Positions 25,982-35,047 of a stretch of 63,106 bases of DNA are shown piece by piece (the first letter of the stretch is position 1; each line of letters begins with the position of its first letter). The notes under the pieces are model-generated. The model did no database searches. It saw only the letters and a program-made list of their open reading frames with translations, and was not told the DNA's origin. Origin of the DNA: Acidimicrobiaceae bacterium (lineage in GTDB: Bacteria > Actinomycetota > Acidimicrobiia > Acidimicrobiales > RAAP-2); assembly GCA_003162475.1 (NCBI GenBank), contig PMOI01000016.1, positions 72,279 to 135,384 on the forward strand. The letters run 5' to 3'. The translations under genes were made by a program, and so were the position numbers.

Positions 25982-27427
25982 GGGATCAAGTCGCAGTTCG
26001 CTCGGCCAGTGTCCGAGCCGCTCAGGCGTGAGCAGCATGTCCGTGAGATCGTGGCGAAGGTGTTGTTGTCGCCAGACCAGTTGGCTCTGCGCGGCGCGCA
26101 ACACTCGCTCCACGTCGTGGCACTCCGTGCGCCACGTCGGATCGAGCGCGAGATCAAAACAGCGATACGACCCATCTCCAAACTGCACGTAGGCGAGGTC
26201 GTCACTGACCGACACCGCCAAGTTGCGCCGCGCGAGTGTTCGACTCGAGGGCGGTGGTGACGCTGTGGCACCCAGCAACATGTAGCGGCTATCCCACTCG
26301 TAGTGAGCCGTGTCGCGCCACGCGACGTCGCCATCACGAAACAGTGGCGAGAGCGATCGCCCGTCGCACTGGACGGGGACCTCGACGCCTAACGCGTCGG
26401 CCAGGGTCGGCAGCAGGTCCACGTTCTCGGTGAAGTGATGTAAGGACGTGGCGGCGCGCTCGCGCGGATCGCGCCATAGTCCGATGATGTGGTAACTCTG
26501 GGGAAAGAAACCCAGCTTCTCAATGAGCCCGTGATCACCGAGCTGTTCACCGTGGTCCGACGTCACCACCACGAGCGTGTCCTGCCACTCGCCGCGCTCT
26601 TCGATGCCCCGAACTACTCGTCCCAGCTGGGAGTCGACCTCCGAGATCATCCCGTAGTACTGCGCCTTGAGGAACCTCATGGCATCGACGTCTTTCGGTG
26701 CGGCGGCTTGCTTCCACGAGAGCGCGGCTTCGTGCAGCGGGTGACGTTGGTCTTTTGGTACGGGCGCGATGGGTAGCTCGACGTCGGCGGGGTCGTAGAG
26801 ATGAGCGAATTCGCCGGCCGCCGCGTAGGGCGGATGCGGGCGCAAGTAACTGAGGTGGGCGAACCAACCGCTCTCTTGATGTTCCAACCATTCGAGGAAC
26901 CGCGTGGTGAGAAAACCACTTAGTGAATCCTCCGAGGGACGCTCGGGCTCGCCACGCAACAAGTCGGCCCAACCGCTCTTGACGTCGTAGCCCTTGGCGC
27001 GCAGGTACTGCAACCAACCCGCCTGACTTTCCGGCAAGTAAAGCCCGACCGAGAAGCCCGGCAGCACGCCGTCGTAGAAGTCGAGGCGCGTGTCGTCGGG
27101 ACCGTTGGCACTCGCGGGATCGAGACCCTGGTCGGTGTAGCCGAAAAGCGTCGGGTCGTAGCCGGCTCGTCGACCCACGAGGGCCAAGTTGTCCAAGCCA
27201 CTCGCCAGTGGCGTGCCGTTGGCCACTACCCGATTGTTCATCTGGTACATCCCGGTGAAGATCGCGGCGCGGCCCGGTGCGCACGGTGCCGCTTGGGAGT
27301 AGTGACGTTCCAGGCGCACGCCCTCCGCGGCGACGCGGTCGAGCGTGGGGGTCTTCACGAGAGGATGACCAGCGGCGCCGTAGGCGTCGCCGCGGAACTG
27401 GTCGAGCGTTATGAAGAGAACGTTCAC
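25961..27427 (-). CDS. Sulfatase / phosphonate monoester hydrolase family enzyme
   Basis: A 488-residue alkaline-phosphatase-superfamily hydrolase. Asp9 in FITLDQFRGD and the pair in VVTSDHGEQLGDHG provide metal ligands. The formylglycine motif is CAPGR (Cys49 to Arg53), matching CxPxR, so a formylglycine-dependent enzyme is likely. No signal peptide is seen, favouring a cytoplasmic enzyme. A formylglycine-generating enzyme is not encoded here. It follows an esterase with a 4-base overlap. Confidence 0.87.
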   Translation of the reverse strand: MNVLFITLDQFRGDAYGAAGHPLVKTPTLDRVAAEGVRLERHYSQAAPCAPGRAAIFTGMYQMNNRVVANGTPLASGLDNLALVGRRAGYDPTLFGYTDQGLDPASANGPDDTRLDFYDGVLPGFSVGLYLPESQAGWLQYLRAKGYDVKSGWADLLRGEPERPSEDSLSGFLTTRFLEWLEHQESGWFAHLSYLRPHPPYAAAGEFAHLYDPADVELPIAPVPKDQRHPLHEAALSWKQAAAPKDVDAMRFLKAQYYGMISEVDSQLGRVVRGIEERGEWQDTLVVVTSDHGEQLGDHGLIEKLGFFPQSYHIIGLWRDPRERAATSLHHFTENVDLLPTLADALGVEVPVQCDGRSLSPLFRDGDVAWRDTAHYEWDSRYMLLGATASPPPSSRTLARRNLAVSVSDDLAYVQFGDGSYRCFDLALDPTWRTECHDVERVLRAAQSQLVWRQQHLRHDLTDMLLTPERLGHWPSELRLDPLAEPVL

Positions 27428-28362
27428 GACGGGTCCGTTTCCACCAGGCGGTGCAGGTGCTCCGCGAAGTCGTCGACGATGGCCAGCGCTTCGGGAATGA
27501 CGCCTCCCATCTCCAAGAACCCGTGCAACATCCCCTTCGCCTCGAGCAGTTCCACGGGCACCCCGAAATGTCCGAGTAGCCCGGCGTAGGCCACGCCCTC
27601 GTCGCGCAGCGGATCACACTCGGCCACGACCACGAGCGCAGGCGCGACTCGAGAGAGATCGGTACAGAGCAGCGGCGTCACCCGGGGATCGGTGTGATCG
27701 CCGAACTCGCCGAGGTACAGCTCGTAGTCGTAGCGCAGGTCGTCCAGATCGAGGAGGTAACCCGAGCCGTAGCGATTGGCGGAGTCGGTGAGGAGCTCGG
27801 GACCCAAGGTCGGGTAGATGAGCACCTGCGCAGAGATGCCGAGGTTCTCATCTCTCAGTTCCGCCGCGGCCACCGTGGCGAGATTGGCGCCCGCGGAGTC
27901 GCCCATGACGATGAGTCGCGAACTCTCGTCGCCGAACTCACTTCGGTGCGTGGCCACGTAGCGAATCGAATCGAGCGCGTCGTCGAGAGCCGAGGGAAAT
28001 GGGTGCTCGGGCGCCAAGCGATAGTTAATCGCCAACATGCGCATCCGGGTGTCGAACGCCAGGCGACGACAGAGCCACTCGTGCGTCGTCAAATCACCGA
28101 TGACGAAACTGCCGCCGTGAAAGTAGATCACCAGTGCCCGCGCCTCTTCGTCGACCGGCACGTAGAGACGAGCCTCGAGTGTTCGGCCCTCGAGAACGAG
28201 CTCTCGATCCTCCAGCAACGCCATTGGCGCCATCTCGCCTTGCATCACGAGCGCCTCGTCACGAAAGGTCTGACGACGCTCGTCGGCCGTAACGCTTCGT
28301 GGAGACACCGCAGGGTTCTCACGGGTCTGGCGAAGTAAAGATTCAAATGCTGGATGGACCAC
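27424..28362 (-). CDS. Alpha/beta hydrolase, hormone-sensitive-lipase family
   Basis: A 312-residue esterase. The oxyanion motif is HGGSFVIGD (HGG at 82-84), the nucleophile elbow GDSAG (Ser156), the acid is in VVVAECDPLRDEG and the catalytic His is in MLHGF. These are the HSL-family patterns; the members hydrolyse short acyl esters or carboxylesters. It overlaps the sulfatase by 4 bases, suggesting the two hydrolases act on one ester-containing compound, which is inference. Confidence 0.92.
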   Translation of the reverse strand: MVHPAFESLLRQTRENPAVSPRSVTADERRQTFRDEALVMQGEMAPMALLEDRELVLEGRTLEARLYVPVDEEARALVIYFHGGSFVIGDLTTHEWLCRRLAFDTRMRMLAINYRLAPEHPFPSALDDALDSIRYVATHRSEFGDESSRLIVMGDSAGANLATVAAAELRDENLGISAQVLIYPTLGPELLTDSANRYGSGYLLDLDDLRYDYELYLGEFGDHTDPRVTPLLCTDLSRVAPALVVVAECDPLRDEGVAYAGLLGHFGVPVELLEAKGMLHGFLEMGGVIPEALAIVDDFAEHLHRLVETDPS

Positions 28363-28493
28363 GGGTACCTCCTGAGGTCAACATTAGGCATGACTTGATC
28401 GCCGCGCGCAGACCGGCTGAGCGCGAAGCCCGTGAAGTGACGTCAAGGTGAGACCGTGGTTACGGACCTTCGAAGAATCGGAGCAGAGGCGAC

Positions 28494-28521
28494 ACGCGAC
28501 GCTCAAAGGTGAGCGACGCGT
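28494..28521 (-). terminator. Hairpin after the small secreted protein gene
   Basis: ACGCGACGCTCA and TGAGCGACGCGT flank AAGG and pair over 12 bases with one mismatch, starting 3 bases beyond the gene stop at 28525. No T-run follows on the minus strand, so it may stabilise mRNA or act only as a weak terminator. Confidence 0.4.
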
Positions 28522-28524
28522 GGA

Positions 28525-28917
28525 CTAAAGCGGACAGGCAATCGGCGCGAAGGTGACAACGGTGCGACTTCCTGCTTTGACGTTGACCCAGCGCGAGCGG
28601 GTGAAGTACGTCGAGAGCACCTCGTAGCGACCAGCGGGAACGTTGAACAAAAACGATCCAAACCACGGCAACGTCTTAGGAAATTTAATGGCTTCACGTG
28701 CGTACGTGCGGTTGCCGTGCCTCAAGATGACGGACGCGGGTCTGGGCGAGGGTTGCGGCGCCGGTGGCGAGGCAACGACGGGGCCAGGTCCGCACTCTTG
28801 GACCTTTCCAGTGATGACACCCGTATTCGACGCTGCCCCTGCGCTCGGGCCAAAACCAACGAAGAGACTCCCCGCGAAAGTGAGACAACAGACGACGACT
28901 GCGATTGACCTACCCAT
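28525..28917 (-). CDS. Small secreted protein of unknown function
   Basis: A 130-residue protein with a signal peptide (MGRSIAVVVCCLTFAGSLFV and a likely cleavage after SAGAA). The mature part has a Pro-rich stretch and a beta segment with FLFNVPAGRYEVLS, resembling the core of carboxypeptidase-regulatory or Ig-like beta sandwiches, which often bind or display. Two Cys (ECGPGP and IACPL) could form a disulfide. GGAGAA precedes the ATG at 28917; the frame remains open to 28977. I do not recognise a family. Confidence 0.6.
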   Translation of the reverse strand: MGRSIAVVVCCLTFAGSLFVGFGPSAGAASNTGVITGKVQECGPGPVVASPPAPQPSPRPASVILRHGNRTYAREAIKFPKTLPWFGSFLFNVPAGRYEVLSTYFTRSRWVNVKAGSRTVVTFAPIACPL

Positions 28918-29033
28918 AGTTCTCCGTCGATTCGACACTGCGCATCTTCTACCTCCTTCATGTCGCGAAGTCGACATTTATTACTGGACCCACTTGCATT
29001 CAATTCCGGCGTTCACAGCACGGCTTGTCGTAC

Positions 29034-30068
29034 CTAGTGCGGAATCCAGGAGCCGGTGGCCGGATCGAGTAGCGCCGCTCGCGCGAGAACCCCCACGTCG
29101 TGAAAGTCGACGTCGTCGTCGATGTCGTCTCTCTCATCGAAGTTTGGTTGGGTGCACAACAAGATGAGGCGGCGCGAATCAAAGACCGCCGCCTGACCTT
29201 TGACGTCGGCGGCCGCGCTGGCCAATGCTTCGGCATCGGTATCGTCGAGGAGTTCGGCGACGAACACGCTGAATGATACGTCTCTCTCCGCGTCATCGGC
29301 AATGAAGCTCAAGCAACCGGCAGTCGCCAGATACGAACCGGACACGATGAGCGAAAACGACGTCGCCGCTAACTGGTCTTGACCAATGGATCCCGTGACT
29401 ACCGTGCCCGAGGCGTCCAGTGCGTCAGCCAAGCTGGCCGCAAGTTGGGCCAGATTGGTCGTCGGGTGATACTCAACCTGATTGACACCCAAACTCGAAG
29501 GAGCTCCGAAGAGGCCGATCGTGGGCGCGCTTCGATAGACGAGAATCTCCACGAAGCCAGTGCCGTAGTTCGTCGTGACCTGAACGAGCTGACACTGCGC
29601 GAGATCATCGACTCGGCTCATCGATTCAATTGCGACCTCCCCACGGCGCATCGCCATTGAGTTGGCTACTTCGGCGAAGCGTTCTCCCAAGGCGTCAAGG
29701 TCGCCACCGAGGTAGCGGGCGACGAACAGCGCTGCCTTGAACCATGAGTCCCAGGGCACGTCGTTGAGTCGTGGGAGTAGGGCGAAGCCGTTCATGGCCT
29801 CGCTGACGAGACCAAGCGAGGCCTGACGTCGGGCCTGGAGCGTTCGACGCATCGCGAACAAGCGAAGCGTGTCGGCCTCGGTCGCCCCAAGACCGTCACG
29901 AAACTCAGCGCAACGATGCGCCCCCGCGGCCGTAACGGCGCGCACTATTCCGGCCACGAGATCGTCATTGGCGTCAACGCGGAACCGGACAAACTCGGTG
30001 GCGTCGATCTCGTACGGGTGCGCCGCGAGTTGGCTACGCCACTCCCCCACGCTCGCGTCGACACTCAC
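29034..30068 (-). CDS. Unknown protein, 344 residues
   Basis: I do not recognise this protein. From the GTG at 30068 (preceded by GAGAGG) it is 344 residues; an upstream start at 30098 is also open. It has no signal peptide or clear membrane span. The first half is helix-like and Arg-rich (AMRRTLQARRQASLGLV); the second half alternates short hydrophobic strands with a highly acidic run, FDERDDIDDDVDFHDV, near the C-terminus. It is monocistronic and faces away from the large surface protein. Confidence 0.6.
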   Translation of the reverse strand: MSVDASVGEWRSQLAAHPYEIDATEFVRFRVDANDDLVAGIVRAVTAAGAHRCAEFRDGLGATEADTLRLFAMRRTLQARRQASLGLVSEAMNGFALLPRLNDVPWDSWFKAALFVARYLGGDLDALGERFAEVANSMAMRRGEVAIESMSRVDDLAQCQLVQVTTNYGTGFVEILVYRSAPTIGLFGAPSSLGVNQVEYHPTTNLAQLAASLADALDASGTVVTGSIGQDQLAATSFSLIVSGSYLATAGCLSFIADDAERDVSFSVFVAELLDDTDAEALASAAADVKGQAAVFDSRRLILLCTQPNFDERDDIDDDVDFHDVGVLARAALLDPATGSWIPH

Positions 30069-30508
30069 GTTGACTGGTCCTCTCGCTCGAGATCGCACTC
30101 GAACGACGCGCGCGAAATCATCCCGTGACGCCGAGACCGCAAGAACGAAAATTTATCTGGCGAAGTTCCCACGTCGAAGACGACGGTGGGTCGCAGATTC
30201 GACAAATAATCGAGATCAGCTTGGCCGGCACACTAAATACTGTACGACCTGGTCACCGCTGCGCACGTCGACGGAAGTGCACACGAGAGCAGTCACCGTG
30301 CACTCTTCGAAGTTTCATTCCTCCGCACGGTGCTCGCACGTTCCCCGCTGATCATTCATAAGGGTGCGTACCGAAATCGCATTGGCGTGCGCCATGCGAC
30401 AGATTCGAAACACAATTCGATGACAACTACTACTTCGTTGTCAGTTCGCGCGCTCTGCGATGAGTGGCGAGACCCGGTACTGGAAAGTGTGGCTGTTAGT
30501 GTCGTCGG
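30069..30508. other. Divergent intergenic region without a recognised gene
   Basis: This 440-base stretch separates the unknown 344-residue protein from the large surface protein. It is less GC-rich than its surroundings and must hold both promoters. I see a 7-bp inverted repeat (TGACAAC at 30421-30427, GTTGTCA at 30437-30443) but no convincing -35/-10 pair, RNA gene or conserved ORF. Confidence 0.5.
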
Positions 30509-33391
30509 GTGCATCAGAGACGCCTTTGGGGGCCAGGCGTCCTTCTTCTTGTTGCACTGCTGACTGTTCTCGCCCTCCCCAGAATCGCCCAAGCGACAAC
30601 GCTCACGCTCTACGACAACTCGGCTATGGACGGCTCGTGGGCAAGTGCGAGCAACGTGGAACTGGCACAGTCATTCTCCACCGGCGCCGACCCGGTGAGT
30701 CTCGCCTCCATTGGTTTTCGCTGGCGAAACGCTTCCGTCGACAACATCACCTCCGTGCCCAGCAGTTACACGTTGGAGTTGTTCGCGGGCAGCGGGGGCG
30801 TGCCGACGTACGAGATCGCGACGCTCGCGTCGAACGTCAGTGTCGGCACTTGGGCGCAAGGCACCGACACCTATTCACCCGGTTCACAAGTCTCGCTCGC
30901 CCCGAACTCTCAGTTCTTCGTCGTGGTCAGTGGTGACACGGGTGGAACGTTCGGCTGGAAATACAACCCAGCGGCGCCGATCACTGATCTCGTTCCGCCT
31001 GCGAATCTTCTTTCGCTTGTCTCCTCTGACGGCGGGTCCACCTGGTCTTCGGTTCCAGGCAATTTCGTCATGGCGGTTAGTGGAACGACACTTAGCCTCC
31101 CCGTTCTGAGTGGCTTTCCCGACATCAGCGCAACACCGGGCGAGGCTCCTCAACTACTCAGCGCACCCACGACCTCGGTCCCCGGCACGTTCTCGTACTC
31201 ATCAACGAATCCTTCGGTCGCCGCGATGGCTGAAAACCAAGTCACCTTCGGTTCCGTGGGCACAGCCACGATCACGGCGTCCTTCTTTCCCGCTGACCAG
31301 ACGACGTACAACCCGACCAGCATTTCTGCGACGGTCTCCGTGGCGAATCCGCCTCCACCTCTGCCTCCTCCGACTCCCACGACAACAACAACGACGACGA
31401 CGACCACGACGACCGTTCCGACGCCAGTTTCGAAGCCACCAACGACGACCACGACGAATCCGAAGATTGGAACATCGACGACGACCACGACGTCGACGAC
31501 GACCACGACGAATCCGAAGATTGGAACATCGACGACGACCACGACGTCGCCCCCTCCCATCTCGCCCTCCGCGTCGCCAACCACGACCGTGCCGTCTGGA
31601 ACGAACTCTCCACCGTCGACGGCCTTCCCCACGCCGGTACCACCAAACGCGAGCACCTACGCTTCAACCGACGGATCACAGTTCGTAGCCCAGATCGACG
31701 CGACGACCAGTAATTCGGTCGCCGGTACTCTCGTAACGGTGAGCGCCGTCGCTGGCGACCCGGGTACCGCCGTTACGGTCGAAGTCCATTCGACGCCACA
31801 GATCATTTTGAACGGAATATCCAGCGCCCAAGGTACGTACTCCGGGGCAGCGACCTTGCCGGACTCACTCGACGTGGGCACTCACGTGTTGATCGTTCGA
31901 GCCATCTACCAAGGTCAGCCCGTAACGCTGGTCGGCGCCTTCGTTAAGAACGCTTCGGGAACTTTTGGCACGATCGTCCAACCCGCCCCGTTGACCAATT
32001 TCTCTGGGATAAACGATCCCCGGCTTCAGCGTGCCCTTCGATTCGGACTACCGGTCTACGACGTCGCTAGCCACTCGCGAACGACCGTCGGGCTCGTCGT
32101 GGCGGGTGGATCACTGCTGGCCCTTGCGGGCGCGGGCGGCGCAGCGAGTCAATCACTCGGCGCCCTCGGGCGGCGAAAGTCGCACCATCAGAGCAAAGTG
32201 GCGAGCGCCGTCACCAAAAAACTCAAGGCGGTGGGCACCACCCACGAGGCGTGGGGTGACAAATCCTCGACGTGGAAGAGCCCACACACCGAACGACTCG
32301 ATCGTCTCTCATGCGAACTTCCCGTGACGGTGGGACCCTTCTCGGCCCTCCTGCCACGCGTGATCGTTGACGGGTCCTGGCTCCGAGCGGCCCTCGGCGG
32401 TTGGTCGATGCTGTTATGGGCCGTGGGCCTCGCGCTCGGCGTACTGAGCGTGTTCTTTCACTCGGCGGCGCCCTTCGTGCCTGTTGTTCCCCTGATCTTC
32501 TTGCTCATTGGGCTCGGTATCCTCGACGCGATCGCGTGCGTGATCGCCTGGTTCGTCATCGCCGTCTCCTCGCTCGTCGGCGGGTCCGTACAGGGTTGGT
32601 CCGACTTTCGAACCTTGCTCGGACTCGGCGTGCTGTTCGTGACCGTGCCACTTCTAGCTCACGCAATTCGACCTTTACGGCGCTACGTCCTGAGCGACGA
32701 GAGTGAACGCTGGGAGCGACTCTTCGATTACGTCATGATGCCGATCTTCGTCGCTTTTGCCGCCGCCTCGATGGCCAAAGCGCTCGACGGTCTCTCGGGT
32801 CTCAGTATTCTCAGTGTGGCGAACCTCAGCGCCATTCGGTGGCTCGTGGGGATCATGATCGTGATTCGACTCCTTGGAGAGGACGCGGCGCTCCACTACT
32901 ACCCTGAGCGTTCGAAGGCCGTACAGCCAGCGAAGTTGGTCTCGGCGCGTCCCCGCTTCGTCGTGGCCTCCCTCGTCTTTAAGTTCCTGCTCTTCTTGGT
33001 GGTCATGGAGCCCTACTTCGGTCTGACGTTGCGCACACTGGTCGCGGCGACACTCCTCGCACTTCCCGGCGTCTTGAAACTGCGTGAGGAGGAACTTCCG
33101 AACTTGAAGGTCCTCCATCGCTGGCTCCCGCGTGGGCTGACCAGTTTCCTCTTCATGATGATTCTCGGCTCCTTCTTGTCTTTTCACCTCGTTGGACTGA
33201 ACCCGTCGCCGAGCACGGTCGACACGATGTTCCTCGTGCTGCTGGTTCCGGGTGTCGTCATAGGTGTCCTCGAGCTCTTTGGTCGAGAGGGCGTGGACTG
33301 GACGAACGTCTGGATGAAGCGGGGGTTAGGCGCAGTGGTCTGGCTCGCCGCGGTCGGTCTCGTCACGGGACAGCTCATCCTCTTTAAGTAA
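30509..33391 (+). CDS. Large secreted-domain plus polytopic membrane protein
   Basis: A 960-residue mosaic. Order: signal peptide (about 1-29); an N-terminal beta domain with TLYDNSAMDGSWAS that resembles choice-of-anchor R-type domains (about 30-215); a bacterial Ig-like repeat (YSSTNPSVAAM, GTATITASFFPAD); a Thr/Pro linker with two 18-residue repeats; a second beta domain (about 390-500); then roughly twelve membrane spans to the C-terminus. The GTG start has no clear Shine-Dalgarno. No catalytic motif is seen. A surface adhesin or sensor anchored by a multispan domain is a guess. Confidence 0.72.
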   Translation: MHQRRLWGPGVLLLVALLTVLALPRIAQATTLTLYDNSAMDGSWASASNVELAQSFSTGADPVSLASIGFRWRNASVDNITSVPSSYTLELFAGSGGVPTYEIATLASNVSVGTWAQGTDTYSPGSQVSLAPNSQFFVVVSGDTGGTFGWKYNPAAPITDLVPPANLLSLVSSDGGSTWSSVPGNFVMAVSGTTLSLPVLSGFPDISATPGEAPQLLSAPTTSVPGTFSYSSTNPSVAAMAENQVTFGSVGTATITASFFPADQTTYNPTSISATVSVANPPPPLPPPTPTTTTTTTTTTTTVPTPVSKPPTTTTTNPKIGTSTTTTTSTTTTTNPKIGTSTTTTTSPPPISPSASPTTTVPSGTNSPPSTAFPTPVPPNASTYASTDGSQFVAQIDATTSNSVAGTLVTVSAVAGDPGTAVTVEVHSTPQIILNGISSAQGTYSGAATLPDSLDVGTHVLIVRAIYQGQPVTLVGAFVKNASGTFGTIVQPAPLTNFSGINDPRLQRALRFGLPVYDVASHSRTTVGLVVAGGSLLALAGAGGAASQSLGALGRRKSHHQSKVASAVTKKLKAVGTTHEAWGDKSSTWKSPHTERLDRLSCELPVTVGPFSALLPRVIVDGSWLRAALGGWSMLLWAVGLALGVLSVFFHSAAPFVPVVPLIFLLIGLGILDAIACVIAWFVIAVSSLVGGSVQGWSDFRTLLGLGVLFVTVPLLAHAIRPLRRYVLSDESERWERLFDYVMMPIFVAFAAASMAKALDGLSGLSILSVANLSAIRWLVGIMIVIRLLGEDAALHYYPERSKAVQPAKLVSARPRFVVASLVFKFLLFLVVMEPYFGLTLRTLVAATLLALPGVLKLREEELPNLKVLHRWLPRGLTSFLFMMILGSFLSFHLVGLNPSPSTVDTMFLVLLVPGVVIGVLELFGREGVDWTNVWMKRGLGAVVWLAAVGLVTGQLILFK
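31442..31549 (+). repeat. Two tandem 54-bp repeats inside the Thr-rich linker
   Basis: The 54-bp unit (18 codons, containing TNPKIGTSTTTTTS) is present twice in a row, with nearly identical bases, within ACGACGACC-rich low-complexity DNA. It keeps frame, so changes in copy number would lengthen or shorten the stalk without breaking the protein. Confidence 0.85.
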
Positions 33392-33493
33392 CCATCGACG
33401 AGTTGACGTCGCGACGATGGCAATGGCGACGGCGAGCGCAAAGCACGATTCCCGGCTCTCGTGAGAGAAACCGGGAACGAAGTGCCGACTACT

Positions 33494-33569
33494 TGGAGCG
33501 GACGACCGGGCTCGAACCGGCGACCTCGACCTTGGCAAGGTCGCGCTCTACCAACTGAGCTACGTCCGC
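33494..33569 (-). tRNA. tRNA-Gly (GCC)
   Basis: The minus strand folds as a normal cloverleaf: 7-bp acceptor GCGGACG/CGTCCGC, D-arm with AGTTGGTAGA, anticodon loop with GCC, and T-arm GGTTCGAGCC. The discriminator is T at 33497 and CCA is encoded at 33496-33494. The body is 73 nt without CCA. It sits between the large membrane protein and the acyltransferase. Confidence 0.97.
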
Positions 33570-33616
33570 GTGGTACATGAATTGTAGCCGACGCGCGCGG
33601 TCTTTCCAAGCGCCCT

Positions 33617-35047
33617 CTACGACGCGGTGGCCTCGATGTACGCCATTGCTTCTTCAAAAAGGTAGTCGCGCAACGTCGAGAGATCGTCCATTCGATCGGC
33701 GCAGCCGAGCAGTCCAAACTCGAGGTTCTCTTCAAATCCGAGCACGGTGATGTTGAGTGAGAACGAACCCAGGAGCGGGCCAAACGGTGCGGCGGACGTC
33801 GCGCGGTAGCCACTCAACCAAAGAGGTATCGGTGGTCCGGCTACCGAGGAGATCATGAGGTTCGCCATGGGCAGATGATCGAAGAGTCCGAACGCGGAGA
33901 GGACCTTTCCACCGAAGGACAACAACGTTGGTCCGAGTACTCGAGGCACGTCTTGAAAGATCTTTGCGCGATGGCGTCGTTGTTCACCACGCGTCTTCGC
34001 GGAGTCTCTGGAAATGGCCCGCAGACGTTCTTCGCGGTCCGCGGCGTCGGTGTGCAGTGCTACGAGCATTCCCGAGATTTGGTTCCCTAGATCCGCCGTG
34101 TCGCCCTCGCCTCGCACGTTGATCGGTACGAAGGCGATGAGATCTTTCTTGAGGACGTCACCGCGATCGTCAAGCAACCTTTTCAACGCACCACTCGTCG
34201 TAGCCATCACGAAGTCGGTTACCGACACTCCGCGAGTCTTCGCGGCTCGCTTCACGTCCACTAAGGAGACACGAGTCCGGTGAAACGACTTCTCAATACC
34301 GGACGCGCCAGTGAGCGACGTCCTTCGCGCCTCGAAGATCGACGGCTGATTGGGCGTGGCGTTCTTACGACGGTGCACCGAGATGACGGTGAAGACTGCG
34401 CGAAGAATCTCGTAAAGTCGACTCCCCCACGTGACGACGTTCTCCACGAGCAGTTGCGGTCGCCGGCGAACTCGTGCAAAAGCCTGTCGAAGCAGTCCGA
34501 GAGACGTCGTCACGGTCGGCTCCTCCTCGTCAACCTCGACGCGAGGACCGGGAACGCGAATCTCGGGCGATATGTCAAAGAGGTTCGCGAACGTCTCGGC
34601 GAACGAGACGCCATCCGCCAGCGCGTGGTGCACCTTCATCACGAGAGCCGACCCACCGTCTTCAAGGCCCTCAATGACCAGCAGTTGCCAGAGCGGACGT
34701 TGTGGCGAGAGCGACCGTGAGAGGAACTCCGACACGTACGCGTCGAACTGCGCGGGTGAGCCCGGGGTTGGCAGCGCCGCGCGAACCACGTGACGACTGA
34801 GGTCGAACTTTTCGTCCTCGACCAAGATGGGCCACGTCATGTCGAAGGGGGCGCGAACAACCCGTTGCGTTAGGACCGGGATCTCGTGAATCCGCGCCGC
34901 GATGCTGCATTCAATGAGCTCGAATCGTTCCTTGGAATCGATGACGTCACCGGCCTCGAGTTCGATGACGGCACCGATGTTCATGGACGTGCCGGGTGTC
35001 TCGAGCAAGATGAAAGCGCTGTCCAGGGGGTCCAGAAACTTCGTCAT
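33617..35047 (-). CDS. Wax ester synthase/diacylglycerol acyltransferase (WS/DGAT)
   Basis: This 476-residue bacterial acyltransferase makes wax esters or triacylglycerol from acyl-CoA. The start, MTKFLDPLDSAFILLETP, and the active-site motif HHALADG (His140-His141, Asp145) are diagnostic. NLMISSVAGPPIPLWLSG, close to the C-terminus, is the second conserved block. It points to neutral lipid storage in the organism. It overlaps the dUTPase stop-start region by 4 bases. Confidence 0.95.
   Translation of the reverse strand: MTKFLDPLDSAFILLETPGTSMNIGAVIELEAGDVIDSKERFELIECSIAARIHEIPVLTQRVVRAPFDMTWPILVEDEKFDLSRHVVRAALPTPGSPAQFDAYVSEFLSRSLSPQRPLWQLLVIEGLEDGGSALVMKVHHALADGVSFAETFANLFDISPEIRVPGPRVEVDEEEPTVTTSLGLLRQAFARVRRRPQLLVENVVTWGSRLYEILRAVFTVISVHRRKNATPNQPSIFEARRTSLTGASGIEKSFHRTRVSLVDVKRAAKTRGVSVTDFVMATTSGALKRLLDDRGDVLKKDLIAFVPINVRGEGDTADLGNQISGMLVALHTDAADREERLRAISRDSAKTRGEQRRHRAKIFQDVPRVLGPTLLSFGGKVLSAFGLFDHLPMANLMISSVAGPPIPLWLSGYRATSAAPFGPLLGSFSLNITVLGFEENLEFGLLGCADRMDDLSTLRDYLFEEAMAYIEATAS

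Noticed and set aside
31442..31549. Possible CRISPR array
   Set aside because: The repeats are contiguous, in frame and without spacers, inside a coding region.
31150..31656. 168-codon minus-strand frame, Val/Gly-rich
   Set aside because: It is antisense to the Thr-rich linker; the GTC/GTG-heavy composition is a mirror of ACGACC repeats.
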